From Flavobacteriales bacterium (GTDB lineage Bacteria > Bacteroidota > Bacteroidia > Flavobacteriales_D > Sanyastnellaceae), in the NCBI GenBank assembly GCA_016780385.1, contig JADHLY010000017.1:1-37688 (forward strand): a DNA stretch of 37,688 bases, given 5' to 3'. Of the stretch, positions 16,225 to 24,843 are shown in pieces. The notes beneath the pieces are model-generated. The model worked only from the letters and a program-made list of their open reading frames with translations, had not been told where the DNA came from and made no database searches. Position numbers and translations under genes: made by a program. How positions within the stretch are numbered: the first letter of the stretch is position 1; each line of letters begins with the position of its first letter.

Positions 16225-17613
16225 ATGACCCGATTCTCCCTCCTCACGAGCAGCCTTTGTGCAGCATTCCTGGTGACCGCGACGCTGTCCGTCTCAGCAC
16301 AGGATGAAAGCAAGTTCGGTGACACGCCTGAGCAGCAGGCCGCCTGCAAGGAAAACCTGAGCTTGTACGAGACCTATTACAAGCAGAAGAATTACGACGA
16401 TGCCTACCCCTTCTGGAGAAAGGCATGTTCTGTATGTCCTCCGAAGGTGTCGCAGAACATGTACATCAAGGGCGTCAATTTGCTGAAGCGTCAGATGAAA
16501 GCCGCGATCAAGGCCAAGGACAATGCCCGCGCTGTGGCATTGCGCGACAGCGTATTCATGTACTACGACCTGCGGATCGAGCACTTCCCCAGCACCTCCA
16601 AAAAGCCCGACAACGGCTGTGAGATTCTCGCTCGGAAAGCCTTGGACTGGACCAGCCTCAACAAACGGGAGGCCCTCGAGTCACGCCCCATGTTTGAGGA
16701 AGCCATCACCTGCTTGGAAGACCGCAGTGATGCGGCCGTTTTGAACGGGTACTATGGCATTTTGGTCCAGGCGTTGAATGAGGCCGAGGAGGCTGAAGCC
16801 AAGGAGGTGGCCATTGGCGACTTGCTCAATGAATACCTCCGCCTGAGCGACTTCATCGAAGCAGGACGCCAGCGCGAAGTCGCGGCAGAGGACAGCGCCG
16901 GTGCCGCCAAGTATTTCACCACGCAGAAAAACCTCGACGAGATCTTCGTTCAAGTGGCCAATTGCGACGACATGGTGCCTGTGCTGACCAAGAAAATCGA
17001 GGCGGCTCCAGACGACATTGACATCAAGAAAAAGACGCTGCGCCTGCTCAATGAAAAGGGGTGCACGGACAACGACATCTTCCTTCCTGTGGCTGAGGCG
17101 GTGTACGCGGTGGACAAGAACGCAGATGCGGCCTACTCCATCGGCATTCAGCTGTCCAAGAAAGGCGATTACGGTGCCGCTCTTCCTTATTTCGAGGAGT
17201 CCGTGGACCTCTGCACGGACTGTCCAAAGTTGGCCCGCAACCTGATGAAAGCAGGCCAGGTCGCCAAGAACGCCGGACAGGTGTCCAAGTGTATCCGTTA
17301 TGCCCGGAGGGCAGCCAAGGCCGACCCCGGCAACGGTGAGCCTTACCTGTTGATCGGTGATGCTGTCGCATCCATGTTCAGCGCATGCTCAGACAGCCCG
17401 TTGGGCGGACGCGAGGTGTACTGGTTGGCCACGGACTACTACCAACGCGCCAAGGCAGTCGACAGCAATGTTGCATCCAAGGCCAACACGAAGATTTCAC
17501 AGGTCAAGAAGTCCTACCCCACCATCGACGACCTCTTTACTTACGGCATCAACGAAGGCAAAGAGATTACCGTCAAGTGTGTCGGTGAGACCACCAAGGC
17601 GCGCAAGCCCTGA
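16225..17613 (+). CDS. Exported tetratricopeptide-repeat protein
   Basis: A 462-residue protein with a clear signal peptide (hydrophobic core LLTSSLCAAFLVTATL, cleavage near SVSAQ) and helical TPR-type repeats. Repeats are visible in YKQKNYDDAYPFWRKAC, KKGDYGAALPYFEESVDLC and AGQVSKCIRYARRAAKADP. Cysteines recur in the repeats (CSVCPP, CTDCP), which may form disulphides in the periplasm. No enzyme motif is visible. It is followed by the LptC-like gene with a TGATG stop/start overlap. An adjacent TPR/LptC pair is common in Flavobacteriia; a scaffold role at the envelope is inference. Confidence 0.82.
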   Translation: MTRFSLLTSSLCAAFLVTATLSVSAQDESKFGDTPEQQAACKENLSLYETYYKQKNYDDAYPFWRKACSVCPPKVSQNMYIKGVNLLKRQMKAAIKAKDNARAVALRDSVFMYYDLRIEHFPSTSKKPDNGCEILARKALDWTSLNKREALESRPMFEEAITCLEDRSDAAVLNGYYGILVQALNEAEEAEAKEVAIGDLLNEYLRLSDFIEAGRQREVAAEDSAGAAKYFTTQKNLDEIFVQVANCDDMVPVLTKKIEAAPDDIDIKKKTLRLLNEKGCTDNDIFLPVAEAVYAVDKNADAAYSIGIQLSKKGDYGAALPYFEESVDLCTDCPKLARNLMKAGQVAKNAGQVSKCIRYARRAAKADPGNGEPYLLIGDAVASMFSACSDSPLGGREVYWLATDYYQRAKAVDSNVASKANTKISQVKKSYPTIDDLFTYGINEGKEITVKCVGETTKARKP

Positions 17614-18170
17614 TGGACTGGAACCGATTTTGGGGTGTATTGCTCGGTGCGGTGTTGCTGTGCTCCACCAGCTGCCAGAATGACCTCGAAACGGTGGCTG
17701 ACTTTGAAACGCTGGGCGGGCCATCGCAGGTCCTGCAAGGAGCGGCCCTTGAGTACAGCGATGATGGACAGCTTACGCACCGGCTGAACGCCCAGCACAT
17801 GTCCCGCTCATCGGAAGACCCCCCCATCTGGGAAGTCACCGATGGCTTCACGCTCGAAGTCATCGACGACACCGGTGGTGTGGAAGCCTTGTTGGGTGCC
17901 CAGCGCGGTTCGTTTGCAGAGGAGACCCGGTATTTGGAGGCCAGGGGCGGAGTGGTCCTGCGCGGGGCCAACCAGGACACACTGCTCACTGAATTGCTCT
18001 ATTGGAGTGCCGATAGCGACAGGGTGCACACGACCGCACCCGTCGAGGTGCGCACGCCAGAAGGGACGCTGTACGGACGCGGCCTCGAATCCGACGCGCG
18101 CTTTCAGCGCTATTCCATCCTCGAGCCTACCGGTACTTTTCTGGTCGACACCACAACCTCCACCCCATGA
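17613..18170 (+). CDS. lptC: LptC-like lipopolysaccharide-export periplasmic protein
   Basis: A 185-residue predicted lipoprotein (hydrophobic GVLLGAVLLC, lipobox STSC) with the LptC/OstA beta-jellyroll pattern: a strand series around EYSDDGQLTHRLNAQHM, then ARGGVVLRGANQDTLLTELLYW, and a closing YSILEPTGTFL. LptC bridges the inner-membrane LptBFG transporter to LptA in moving LPS across the periplasm. The Bacteroidota form is usually a lipoprotein, unlike the membrane-anchored E. coli protein. It starts at an ATG overlapping the TPR gene stop and ends in an ATGA overlap with the next small gene, so translation is probably coupled. Confidence 0.82.
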   Translation: MDWNRFWGVLLGAVLLCSTSCQNDLETVADFETLGGPSQVLQGAALEYSDDGQLTHRLNAQHMSRSSEDPPIWEVTDGFTLEVIDDTGGVEALLGAQRGSFAEETRYLEARGGVVLRGANQDTLLTELLYWSADSDRVHTTAPVEVRTPEGTLYGRGLESDARFQRYSILEPTGTFLVDTTTSTP

Positions 18171-18382
18171 ACGAGCGCGTAAACCTCATTGCCGAACGCC
18201 TGTGGGGCGTGATCGCCTTGATGGCCCTCTTGGCTGCGGGTTATCATATCGCGCAGCAAGGATGGGAAGCGGGAAAAACAACCTTGATCTTCCCCGGCAT
18301 TGCCGGCGCTTGGTACATGACGCGCCGCGGGCTGCGCAAGAAATTGTCGGCCAACCAGGAATCCAACGGGCAAGACAATTGA
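18167..18382 (+). CDS. Small conserved-type membrane protein of unknown function
   Basis: A 71-residue protein with two hydrophobic stretches (about residues 13-28, LWGVIALMALLAAGYH, and 39-50, TLIFPGIAGAWY) and a basic, polar C terminus (RRGLRKKL). This suggests two membrane passes with the tail in the cytoplasm. It overlaps the LptC-like gene by ATGA and precedes the CNNM gene by 59 bases. A small membrane ORF in this position is seen in other Flavobacteriia as I recall, but I know of no assigned function. A partner role for LptC-like transport is only a guess from position. Confidence 0.72.
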   Translation: MNERVNLIAERLWGVIALMALLAAGYHIAQQGWEAGKTTLIFPGIAGAWYMTRRGLRKKLSANQESNGQDN

Positions 18383-18441
18383 TGCCCATGGTTTTCCGCC
18401 CTCAGCGCCCGCGCCTTAACTTGTCGAGACCCGTCTGATTT

Positions 18442-19755
18442 ATGGATCCCGACCCTGCGAATTTATTTCTCTTGCTTGCCGCCCTTCTGGCGTCGGCTTT
18501 TTTTTCGGGCATGGAAATCGCGTTTGTTTCGGCAAACCGACTGCAGGCTGAGCTGGACCGCAACCAAGGAGGCTGGGCCGGCCGGTTGGTGGAACACCTG
18601 CTGAGAAAGCCCGAGCGGTTCATCGCCTCCATGTTGGTGGGCAACAACCTCGCCTTGGTCATTTTCGGCCTCGAATCCGGCACGCTCATCGCCCAGCTTC
18701 TGTTCGACGTGGGAGATTGGGAGTCCGCCAACCACCCCTTGGCCGCGCTCGCCGCCCAGACCGGCATTGCCACTGTGGTTGTGCTCGTCACCGCGGAATT
18801 CCTCCCCAAGAGCTTCTTTCATGCTGCCCCCAACCGATGGCTTCGGTTCTTCTCGGTGCCCCTTGTGGTTATCTATTACCTGCTCTGGCCGCTGGCCATG
18901 GTGGTCCTATCCTTGAGCCGGCTATTTCTTCGCAAACAAGGCGAGGAAGGGCAAGAGGACAACCTTAGTGCCGTGGACCTTGACGACTTCGTTCGTAGCT
19001 TGAATGAAAGGATGGTTTCCGAGGAAGATTCATCCTTGGACAACGAACTCCAAATCCTGCAGAACGCATTGGATTTCTCCAACCTCAAGGCCCGCGACTG
19101 TCTGGTGCCCCGCAACGAAATTGTGGCGCTGGATACCAACGCTTCCCTCGAGGAACTGGACCGCTGCTTCACCGACACGGGCCTGAGCAAGGTGGTCATC
19201 TATCGGAATACCATTGACCACGTCATTGGCTATGTGCACTCAAAAGACTTGCTGCGGCGCGCCGAAGAGGACGGCGACTCGGTGGGGGCTGGACTGGCCC
19301 GCTATCTGCACCCCACCATCATCGTGCCTGAGCCGATGGGCGCCCAGGACATTTTGGCAGAGTTCATCCGCAGAAAAAGGCACCTCGCAGTGGTGGTAGA
19401 TGAGTATGGAGGCACCTCGGGCATCCTCACCATGGAAGACATTGTCGAGGAATTGATCGGGGACATCGAGGACGAACACGACACGGAGGCCCTGGTGGAA
19501 ATGGAGCTGGGCGAAGGCCATTACAGGTTTAGCGCCCGTCATGAAGTCGATGATCTCAACGAACGATACAACCTACAACTCCCTGAAAACGAGTCGTATG
19601 AAACCCTAGGAGGCCTGGTGCTCCAGCACATGGAAGCCATTCCAGAGGAAGGCCAGCGATTGGAATTGGATGGACTTTCCATCCTTGTCACCCGCGTCGA
19701 TGGTGCGCGGATTGTCCTGATTGAAGTCTTGAGAAAAGAGCCTGAAGAGGGCTGA
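18442..19755 (+). CDS. CNNM/CorC-family membrane protein with CBS pair (hemolysin-like)
   Basis: A 437-residue protein with a DUF21/CNNM membrane domain at residues 1-190 (opening LLLAALLASAFFSGMEIAF), a CBS pair at about 215-350 ending VVDEYGGTSGI and EELIGDIEDE, and a CorC_HlyC domain at about 355-432. CNNM/CorC proteins are linked to magnesium or other divalent-cation handling in the inner membrane; the substrate here is not shown by the sequence. It is a paralogue of the GldE half at 12009, sharing all domains but lacking the GldD extension. A run of eight T residues lies in its codons 19-22. The ppiD-like gene follows. Confidence 0.93.
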   Translation: MDPDPANLFLLLAALLASAFFSGMEIAFVSANRLQAELDRNQGGWAGRLVEHLLRKPERFIASMLVGNNLALVIFGLESGTLIAQLLFDVGDWESANHPLAALAAQTGIATVVVLVTAEFLPKSFFHAAPNRWLRFFSVPLVVIYYLLWPLAMVVLSLSRLFLRKQGEEGQEDNLSAVDLDDFVRSLNERMVSEEDSSLDNELQILQNALDFSNLKARDCLVPRNEIVALDTNASLEELDRCFTDTGLSKVVIYRNTIDHVIGYVHSKDLLRRAEEDGDSVGAGLARYLHPTIIVPEPMGAQDILAEFIRRKRHLAVVVDEYGGTSGILTMEDIVEELIGDIEDEHDTEALVEMELGEGHYRFSARHEVDDLNERYNLQLPENESYETLGGLVLQHMEAIPEEGQRLELDGLSILVTRVDGARIVLIEVLRKEPEEG

Positions 19756-19810
19756 TGCGGTCCGGAAGACCGTGCGTATCTTCGTGAACCACGAAAAAAA
19801 TCCTGCCACC

Positions 19811-21910
19811 ATGGGCATGATCGAAAGCATCCGCAACCGCCAAACGCTCCTCCTCACCCTCATCGGGTTGGGAATGTTCAGTTTCCTTGTTCCTTATGAT
19901 GCCGTAATCGCATTGTTCGGAAACAACCCCGGCAGCCAAGCCGCCGGCACCATCAATGGGGACGACATTTCATTCCTTGAATACCGCACACGGGTTCAAG
20001 AGAGGAACAACCTGTTCAACTACACAGACGACAAAGCTGCCCAGAATGAAGTCTGGGGCGACATCGTCGTAGAGCGCCTTTACGGTGACAATTTTGACGC
20101 CCTCGGCCTCGAATTGACCAAGGAGGAATTTGATGACATCCGCTACGGAGATTACATCTCGCCTTGGGTCTCTCGCACTTTCTACGGAGGCCAGGTCACC
20201 GAAGAACAGAAGCAGAATTGGAAGCAGACCTTCAGTACGATGTACTCGGACCCCGCTGGCAAGGCCAACTATGCGGGTTACGCCCGCGTCATCCAGCACA
20301 AGCGCATGCGCGAGAAGTTTGATGGGCTTGTTCGCTCAGGACTCGCTGCCAACACCCTCGAAGGCAAGCGCGACTTCCTGCTGAACCAACAAAAAGTTGA
20401 CTTCCGCTATGTGCAGAAGCGTTATAGCGCCATTCCCGATTCCGAGGTGGAGGTCTCCAATGCCGAGGTCAAGGCGTTCTACCGCGCTCACAAAGAGGAT
20501 GCACAGTACGCGCAACGTGCTGGACGCGACATCGAGTACATCCGCATCCCGCTGACTGCGAGTGCCGACGACCGCAATGAGGCTGAAGCCGAACTTGCCA
20601 AGTTGGTGGCTCCTTGGTCTGAAACCACTGATGACGAGTCTTTTCTTGACGATTACAGGCTCGTAGGCGAAACGAGCAGGCTTGAAATCATTGGCCCAGC
20701 ATTGGACAAGGAAAGCCAGGCCATCAAGTTGGAGGCCGCCTCTGTGGGTGATGTGGTGGGGCCTTATTTCGAAGGCACTTCCATCCGCTTGGACAAAGTC
20801 ATCTCCAAGGATGCCGTCGCAGACAGCACTGTGAAGTGCCGCCACATCCTGCTCAAAACAGAGGACATCAATGATCCCGAGCAGGTTGCAGCATTGAAAG
20901 CACGTGCCGATTCACTCAAGCGCCGACTCCGGGCCGGTGATGCCTTTGCCGACCTCGTCGACAAGCACAGTGAAGACCCCGGTTCCAAGGCAACCGGTGG
21001 TGAGTATGAATTCCGCCGGGGCCGCATGGTGAAGCCGTTTGAAGACTTCTGCTTCGACAACCGCGTTGGAACGATTGGAACTGCCCAGACCAACTATGGA
21101 CTCCACCTCATCGAGGTGTTGGACCAGCAGTGGACTTCGGATGCGATTACGATACAGCGCGTCGAGCGCAACGTGGACATTTCCAATGCTACTGCTCAAG
21201 GGGCCGAGGAGACCGCCATGAACTTCGCCATCGAAAACGGCGACACGGAGTCCTTCCGCATTGCGGCCGACACCATGGGTTATGCCATCGTCCAGGCGAG
21301 CGATGTACAATCTGGAACTGCTGCGATCACGGGTCTTGCCAACGGGGCTGAGGTGGTCGGATGGGCCTACGGTGCTGAAGTCGGTGACGTATCTAACCCC
21401 TTCAGCATTGATGGAAACTACATCATTGCTTGCCTCGTGAACATCAAAGAGAAAGGGGTACCCCCCTTCGAAAATGTGGAGGCTGCCATGCGCGCGGGTG
21501 CTTTGAAAGAAAAGAAAGCCGAGATGTACATGGAGCTTATGGCTGGCAGTTCACTCGATGACATTGCAGCCGCTGCCGGTTCAACCGTGAACAGCGCCAA
21601 TGGTGTTGGTTTGAAGACCCCCACCATTACTGGCGCGGGAAGCGCACCAGAGCCCGAAGTAGTGGGTTCTGCCTTTGCACTGGAACTCAATGCAGTGAGT
21701 GCGCCCATTCAAGGCAACAACGGCATTTTTGTGGTCAGCCCAGTCACCCGCAATGAAGTCGAAGCTTCTGGCGAATTCGCCACGGAAGTCCAGAGTCTCA
21801 ATGACCGGACCTACTTCCGCAATCTCCCCATTGGCAGTGGAGCGCCTGTGCGCTTGTCCAACGCCATTACGGAGAAGGCCGACATCGAAGACCTGCGCCA
21901 GGGCAGCTGA
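19811..21910 (+). CDS. SurA/PpiD-like periplasmic peptidyl-prolyl isomerase
   Basis: A 699-residue folding factor with one N-terminal membrane anchor (about residues 11-32, LLLTLIGLGMFSFLVPY) and a large periplasmic part. A SurA_N-type helical region precedes a parvulin (PpiC) domain at about residues 341-438, with CRHILLKTED, ADLVDKHSEDPGS, GGEYEFRRGRMV and YGLHLIEVLD. PpiD-like proteins assist folding of secreted and outer-membrane proteins. The ATG at 19811 is preferred over 19772 because family members start just before the basic residues and the anchor. It closes the plus-strand run; the convergent QueA-like gene follows after 42 bases. Confidence 0.92.
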   Translation: MGMIESIRNRQTLLLTLIGLGMFSFLVPYDAVIALFGNNPGSQAAGTINGDDISFLEYRTRVQERNNLFNYTDDKAAQNEVWGDIVVERLYGDNFDALGLELTKEEFDDIRYGDYISPWVSRTFYGGQVTEEQKQNWKQTFSTMYSDPAGKANYAGYARVIQHKRMREKFDGLVRSGLAANTLEGKRDFLLNQQKVDFRYVQKRYSAIPDSEVEVSNAEVKAFYRAHKEDAQYAQRAGRDIEYIRIPLTASADDRNEAEAELAKLVAPWSETTDDESFLDDYRLVGETSRLEIIGPALDKESQAIKLEAASVGDVVGPYFEGTSIRLDKVISKDAVADSTVKCRHILLKTEDINDPEQVAALKARADSLKRRLRAGDAFADLVDKHSEDPGSKATGGEYEFRRGRMVKPFEDFCFDNRVGTIGTAQTNYGLHLIEVLDQQWTSDAITIQRVERNVDISNATAQGAEETAMNFAIENGDTESFRIAADTMGYAIVQASDVQSGTAAITGLANGAEVVGWAYGAEVGDVSNPFSIDGNYIIACLVNIKEKGVPPFENVEAAMRAGALKEKKAEMYMELMAGSSLDDIAAAAGSTVNSANGVGLKTPTITGAGSAPEPEVVGSAFALELNAVSAPIQGNNGIFVVSPVTRNEVEASGEFATEVQSLNDRTYFRNLPIGSGAPVRLSNAITEKADIEDLRQGS

Positions 21911-21932
21911 TTCGAAACCAAACTCCTTTTTG

Positions 21933-21982
21933 GACGCCTGTCCGTTGCAGTGTCAATCTCGACGCTCCAACAGACAGGCGTC
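21933..21982. repeat. 10-base inverted repeat at the convergent ppiD-like/queA-like ends
   Basis: GACGCCTGTC at 21933-21942 is perfectly complemented by GACAGGCGTC at 21973-21982, with a 30-base loop. One arm lies in the last codons of the QueA-like gene. Neither strand has a clear T tract after the stem, so a terminator role is uncertain, and one such repeat could occur by chance in a window this size. Confidence 0.3.
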
Positions 21983-23107
21983 TCCGTAACTGAGGAAGCG
22001 ATAGTTCTCGGCCACAGCATGGGCGTAGACGTCCCTCCATATGGGGCCCAACATGGCTTCCACAATGCAGAGCAAGGTGCTGTTGGGCATGTGGAAATTC
22101 GTGAGCAGCCGATCCGCTGAACGCACCCGATATCCGGGCACAATCATCAGATGGGTCACAAATTCAATTCCACCGCCCTGCTCGGCCGTGCGCTCCAGCA
22201 GCCACTCAGCGGCATCACCAAACGTATCAAAGGGCTCCTGTATGCCTTTGTATATCCACTGCTCTATCTCATGTTCTGGCCCGACGCCTTGTTCCCGCCA
22301 CCGGCAGGCCAACCAAAACAAGCTTTCCAAGGTCCTCATGGTCGTGGTGCCCACCGCCGTGATCGACTGGCCTTTGGCCAATTCCTTCAGGCCAGCCCGT
22401 GAGACGATACAGCGTTCGCCGTGCATGAGGTGACCCTCGGGATCGCCTGCCAGGGGCTTGAAAGTCCCCACACCCACGTGCAAGGTGACCTTGCCGCACA
22501 AGACGCCCTGACGTGCGAGGGCCCCCAACAGGTTCTCTGTGAGGTGCAATCCAGCCGTCGGCGCCGCCACGCTGCCGGGCAGCCTTGCAAAGACCGTCTG
22601 ATAGCGTTCGGCGTCTTCCGCTGCTGCAGGCCGGCGCATGTAGGGCGGCAAAGGGATACGGCCCAGCCGGTCCAGCACTGTACCGAAGTCTTCTTCTCCT
22701 TGCCAACTGAACTGCAGCGCTTCACCGGCGCGCTCCACTCTGAGGTCCACCCCGCTGTCCGGAACGGAAAGGGCACCGGATTTCCATTTCTTAGCCCCGC
22801 CCACCAAGGCGTTCCAAATCACTGGGGACTTCGCCGTGAGGGCCTGTTCCACAGGGACGTCAGCAGGCTCCAGCAAGAGCAACTCTAAGGCGCCGCCCGT
22901 GGGCTTGAAGGCCATCATGCGCGCGTGCAACACTCGGGTTTCGTTGACCCAAAGCTGGCTGTCCGCGGGAATCAGGTGCGGCAAATCCACAATGCCGCGG
23001 TCGGCCCAGTTTCCGGTGCTGTCCACGTGCAGCAACCGCGCATCTTCCCGGCGCGCAGGCGGATGCTTCGCGATGTGCGACTCGGGAAGCGTGTAGTCGA
23101 ATTCCAT
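21953..23107 (-). CDS. queA: QueA-like S-adenosylmethionine:tRNA ribosyltransferase-isomerase
   Basis: A 384-residue member of the QueA family, which transfers and isomerises the ribosyl of SAM to make epoxyqueuosine in tRNA. Diagnostic segments are FDYTLPESHIAKHP, the core AAPTAGLHLTENL, HVGVGTFKPL, AVGTTTMRTLES and NFHMPNSTLL, with the terminal YRFLSYGDACLL. It is longer than the usual 340-355 residues, with an insertion around LACRWREQGVGPEHE, so it may be the divergent paralogue that some Bacteroidota carry. The ATG at 23107 follows an A-rich stretch and fits the family start; a start at 23131 would add eight residues. It is divergent from the threonine dehydrogenase gene. Confidence 0.88.
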   Translation of the reverse strand: MEFDYTLPESHIAKHPPARREDARLLHVDSTGNWADRGIVDLPHLIPADSQLWVNETRVLHARMMAFKPTGGALELLLLEPADVPVEQALTAKSPVIWNALVGGAKKWKSGALSVPDSGVDLRVERAGEALQFSWQGEEDFGTVLDRLGRIPLPPYMRRPAAAEDAERYQTVFARLPGSVAAPTAGLHLTENLLGALARQGVLCGKVTLHVGVGTFKPLAGDPEGHLMHGERCIVSRAGLKELAKGQSITAVGTTTMRTLESLFWLACRWREQGVGPEHEIEQWIYKGIQEPFDTFGDAAEWLLERTAEQGGGIEFVTHLMIVPGYRVRSADRLLTNFHMPNSTLLCIVEAMLGPIWRDVYAHAVAENYRFLSYGDACLLERRD

Positions 23108-23168
23108 TTTTTCGGCGCCGGTTTCACCCATGATGGACGCAAGCTACATCCTGCGCATATTTGCGGAC

Positions 23169-24131
23169 ATGAACGTGGACGTGCATGGCATCATTGGAGC
23201 CTCTGGTCAACTCGGGACCGAGATTGCCCTGAGGTTGATGGAAGCCGGTGAGCGCGTTGTGCTGTTGGACATCAAGGCGCCCAGCTATGCGCCTCTGCAA
23301 GAACTGCCTTTCGAAAAGGTGGACGTCCGTGATCAAGGCGCCCTCGCCGCCGGCTTGGGGGGGCACAAGGTGACCCATGTCTACCACCTGGCCGCCGCAC
23401 TGAGCGCGCGTGGCGAGCAGGAGCCTCAGTGGGCTTGGGACCTCAACATGAATGGACTGCTTCATGTCTTGGAGCTGGCCGCCAGCATGGACCACATCGC
23501 CAAGGTGTTCTGGCCGAGTTCCATTGCCGTCTTCGGCCCGGGATCTGGCCCCGTGGCGGCACAAACAGGACACCGCCTGCCTACAACGGTCTACGGCGTC
23601 AGCAAAAACGCCGGTGAGCATTGGTGCGCATGGTACCACCAACACCGCGGGGTCGATGTGCGCAGCGTGCGATACCCGGGTTTGATCGGAACACTGGCAC
23701 CTCCTGGAGGGGGCACCACGGATTATGCGGTGGAGGTGTTTGACCACTTGCACGGTGCCGCACCCTACACCTGTTTTTTGGAGGCCCAAGAGAAGTTGCC
23801 CATGATGCACATGGATGACGCCGTGACCGGCGCCCTGCAGCTGTTGGCCGCACCGCGCGCCGCGCTGCAGTGCGCTGAAGCCTACAACATCGGTGCGATG
23901 TCCTTTAGCCCAGAGGAACTGTTCGCGGAAATTCGACGCCACGTGCCCGAGTTCAAAGCGGTGTTCGCTCCGGACTTCCGGCAGGCCATTGCCGCTGGAT
24001 GGCCCGATGCCATGGACGATGCCATGGCCCGCCGCGATTGGGGATGGGCCCCTCAAGTCGGACTGGAAGAACTGGTGCGCTCCATGATGGCGTCGCGCCG
24101 GGATGTGCAGCCATTGCCGCAGGTCAGCTAA
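23169..24131 (+). CDS. L-threonine 3-dehydrogenase, SDR (epimerase-like) type
   Basis: A 320-residue extended short-chain dehydrogenase. The Rossmann loop is GASGQLG, and the catalytic Tyr-x3-Lys is in VYGVSKNAGEHW. The segments VRSVRYPGLIG, PGGGTTDYAVEVF and LPMMHMDDAV match SDR-type threonine dehydrogenases known from Cytophaga and Flavobacterium relatives. The enzyme oxidises L-threonine to 2-amino-3-ketobutyrate with NAD. No adjacent ketobutyrate ligase (kbl) is seen, so its partner would be elsewhere. The start at 23169 gives the family N terminus (VHGIIGASGQLG); an in-frame ATG 39 bases upstream overlaps the QueA-like leader region and is less likely. Confidence 0.88.
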   Translation: MNVDVHGIIGASGQLGTEIALRLMEAGERVVLLDIKAPSYAPLQELPFEKVDVRDQGALAAGLGGHKVTHVYHLAAALSARGEQEPQWAWDLNMNGLLHVLELAASMDHIAKVFWPSSIAVFGPGSGPVAAQTGHRLPTTVYGVSKNAGEHWCAWYHQHRGVDVRSVRYPGLIGTLAPPGGGTTDYAVEVFDHLHGAAPYTCFLEAQEKLPMMHMDDAVTGALQLLAAPRAALQCAEAYNIGAMSFSPEELFAEIRRHVPEFKAVFAPDFRQAIAAGWPDAMDDAMARRDWGWAPQVGLEELVRSMMASRRDVQPLPQVS

Positions 24132-24211
24132 GCCTGTTTCACTCTTTTTTCTCGGAATCGAAACCTTGGCGGAGGCCTGGGCGTAAGAGGAGCATCACAA
24201 CGATACGCCCT

Positions 24212-24787
24212 ATGAAATTCGATGCCCTCTTTCTGGTGCTTGCCCTCATGATCGGTCCGGTCATTGGAAGCTCGGCTTACAGTCCTACTGCTGATGGAGA
24301 CCCGAAGGAAAGCCAACATGTGGTCATCCTAGGAAAGGATGCGGCTGTAGAAGGTTTTCCAGCTGATGCCATTTTCGAGGAGGGTGACCTCGTGAACGGA
24401 CGCCGTGAAGGTGTCTGGAAGCGCTATCACGACAATGGAAACGTGCGCTCGGAGATTCACTTCGTCCACGATGCTCCTTTTGGGCACTACAAAGTCTTCT
24501 CTGACGAAGGCAGGCTCCTCGAGGAAGGCCGTTGGGAACACGGCGTCAATGTGGGACACCTTCGCCGCTACTGGCCCAATGGTACTGTGCGGCAGATGCT
24601 GACATTTGACCAGCAAGGTGTCGGACAAGGCCAACAACGCTACTTCCACGACAACGGACAACTCGAAATGCTGGTCGATCTTTTGGATGGCCAAGAAGAA
24701 GGTGATGTGATCCGCCTCGACCGCGAAGGCCGGGTGACCAGCCGCACGACATACCGCTCAGGCCGCATGATGCAGCGCGACCTCTGA
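24212..24787 (+). CDS. Exported YwqK/MORN-like repeat protein
   Basis: A 191-residue protein with an N-terminal signal peptide (FLVLALMIGPVIGSSAY) and at least four MORN-like repeats of the type GxWKRYHDNGNV, GHYKVFSDEGRL, GHLRRYWPNGTV and GQQRYFHDNGQL. Databases often label such proteins 'YwqK-family antitoxin', but that name rests on a loose match, and here there is no toxin neighbour and the protein is exported. Repeats of this type usually form a beta-sheet scaffold. The ATG at 24212 is chosen for the signal peptide. It stands alone between threonine dehydrogenase and cysS, with hairpins downstream. Confidence 0.8.
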   Translation: MKFDALFLVLALMIGPVIGSSAYSPTADGDPKESQHVVILGKDAAVEGFPADAIFEEGDLVNGRREGVWKRYHDNGNVRSEIHFVHDAPFGHYKVFSDEGRLLEEGRWEHGVNVGHLRRYWPNGTVRQMLTFDQQGVGQGQQRYFHDNGQLEMLVDLLDGQEEGDVIRLDREGRVTSRTTYRSGRMMQRDL

Positions 24788-24815
24788 GCACACGATATAC
24801 TGCTTGATGCCTTAA

Positions 24816-24832
24816 GGCCGGCACGTCCGGCC
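24816..24832 (+). repeat. Short GC-rich hairpin after the YwqK-like gene
   Basis: GGCCGG and CCGGCC flank a 5-base loop (CACGT): a perfect 6-bp stem. No T tract follows. It lies in the 142-base gap before cysS together with a stronger hairpin at 24844-24880. Confidence 0.4.
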
Positions 24833-24843
24833 CGCTTGACCAA

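Noticed and set aside
18498-18505. T8 tract early in the CNNM gene as a phase-variation site
   Set aside because: It encodes conserved Phe residues (SAFFSGME) of the DUF21 domain, which explains it without a switching role.
24212-24787. Naming the MORN-like protein a YwqK toxin-antitoxin component
   Set aside because: It has a signal peptide and no toxin gene beside it; the label would be a loose family name only.
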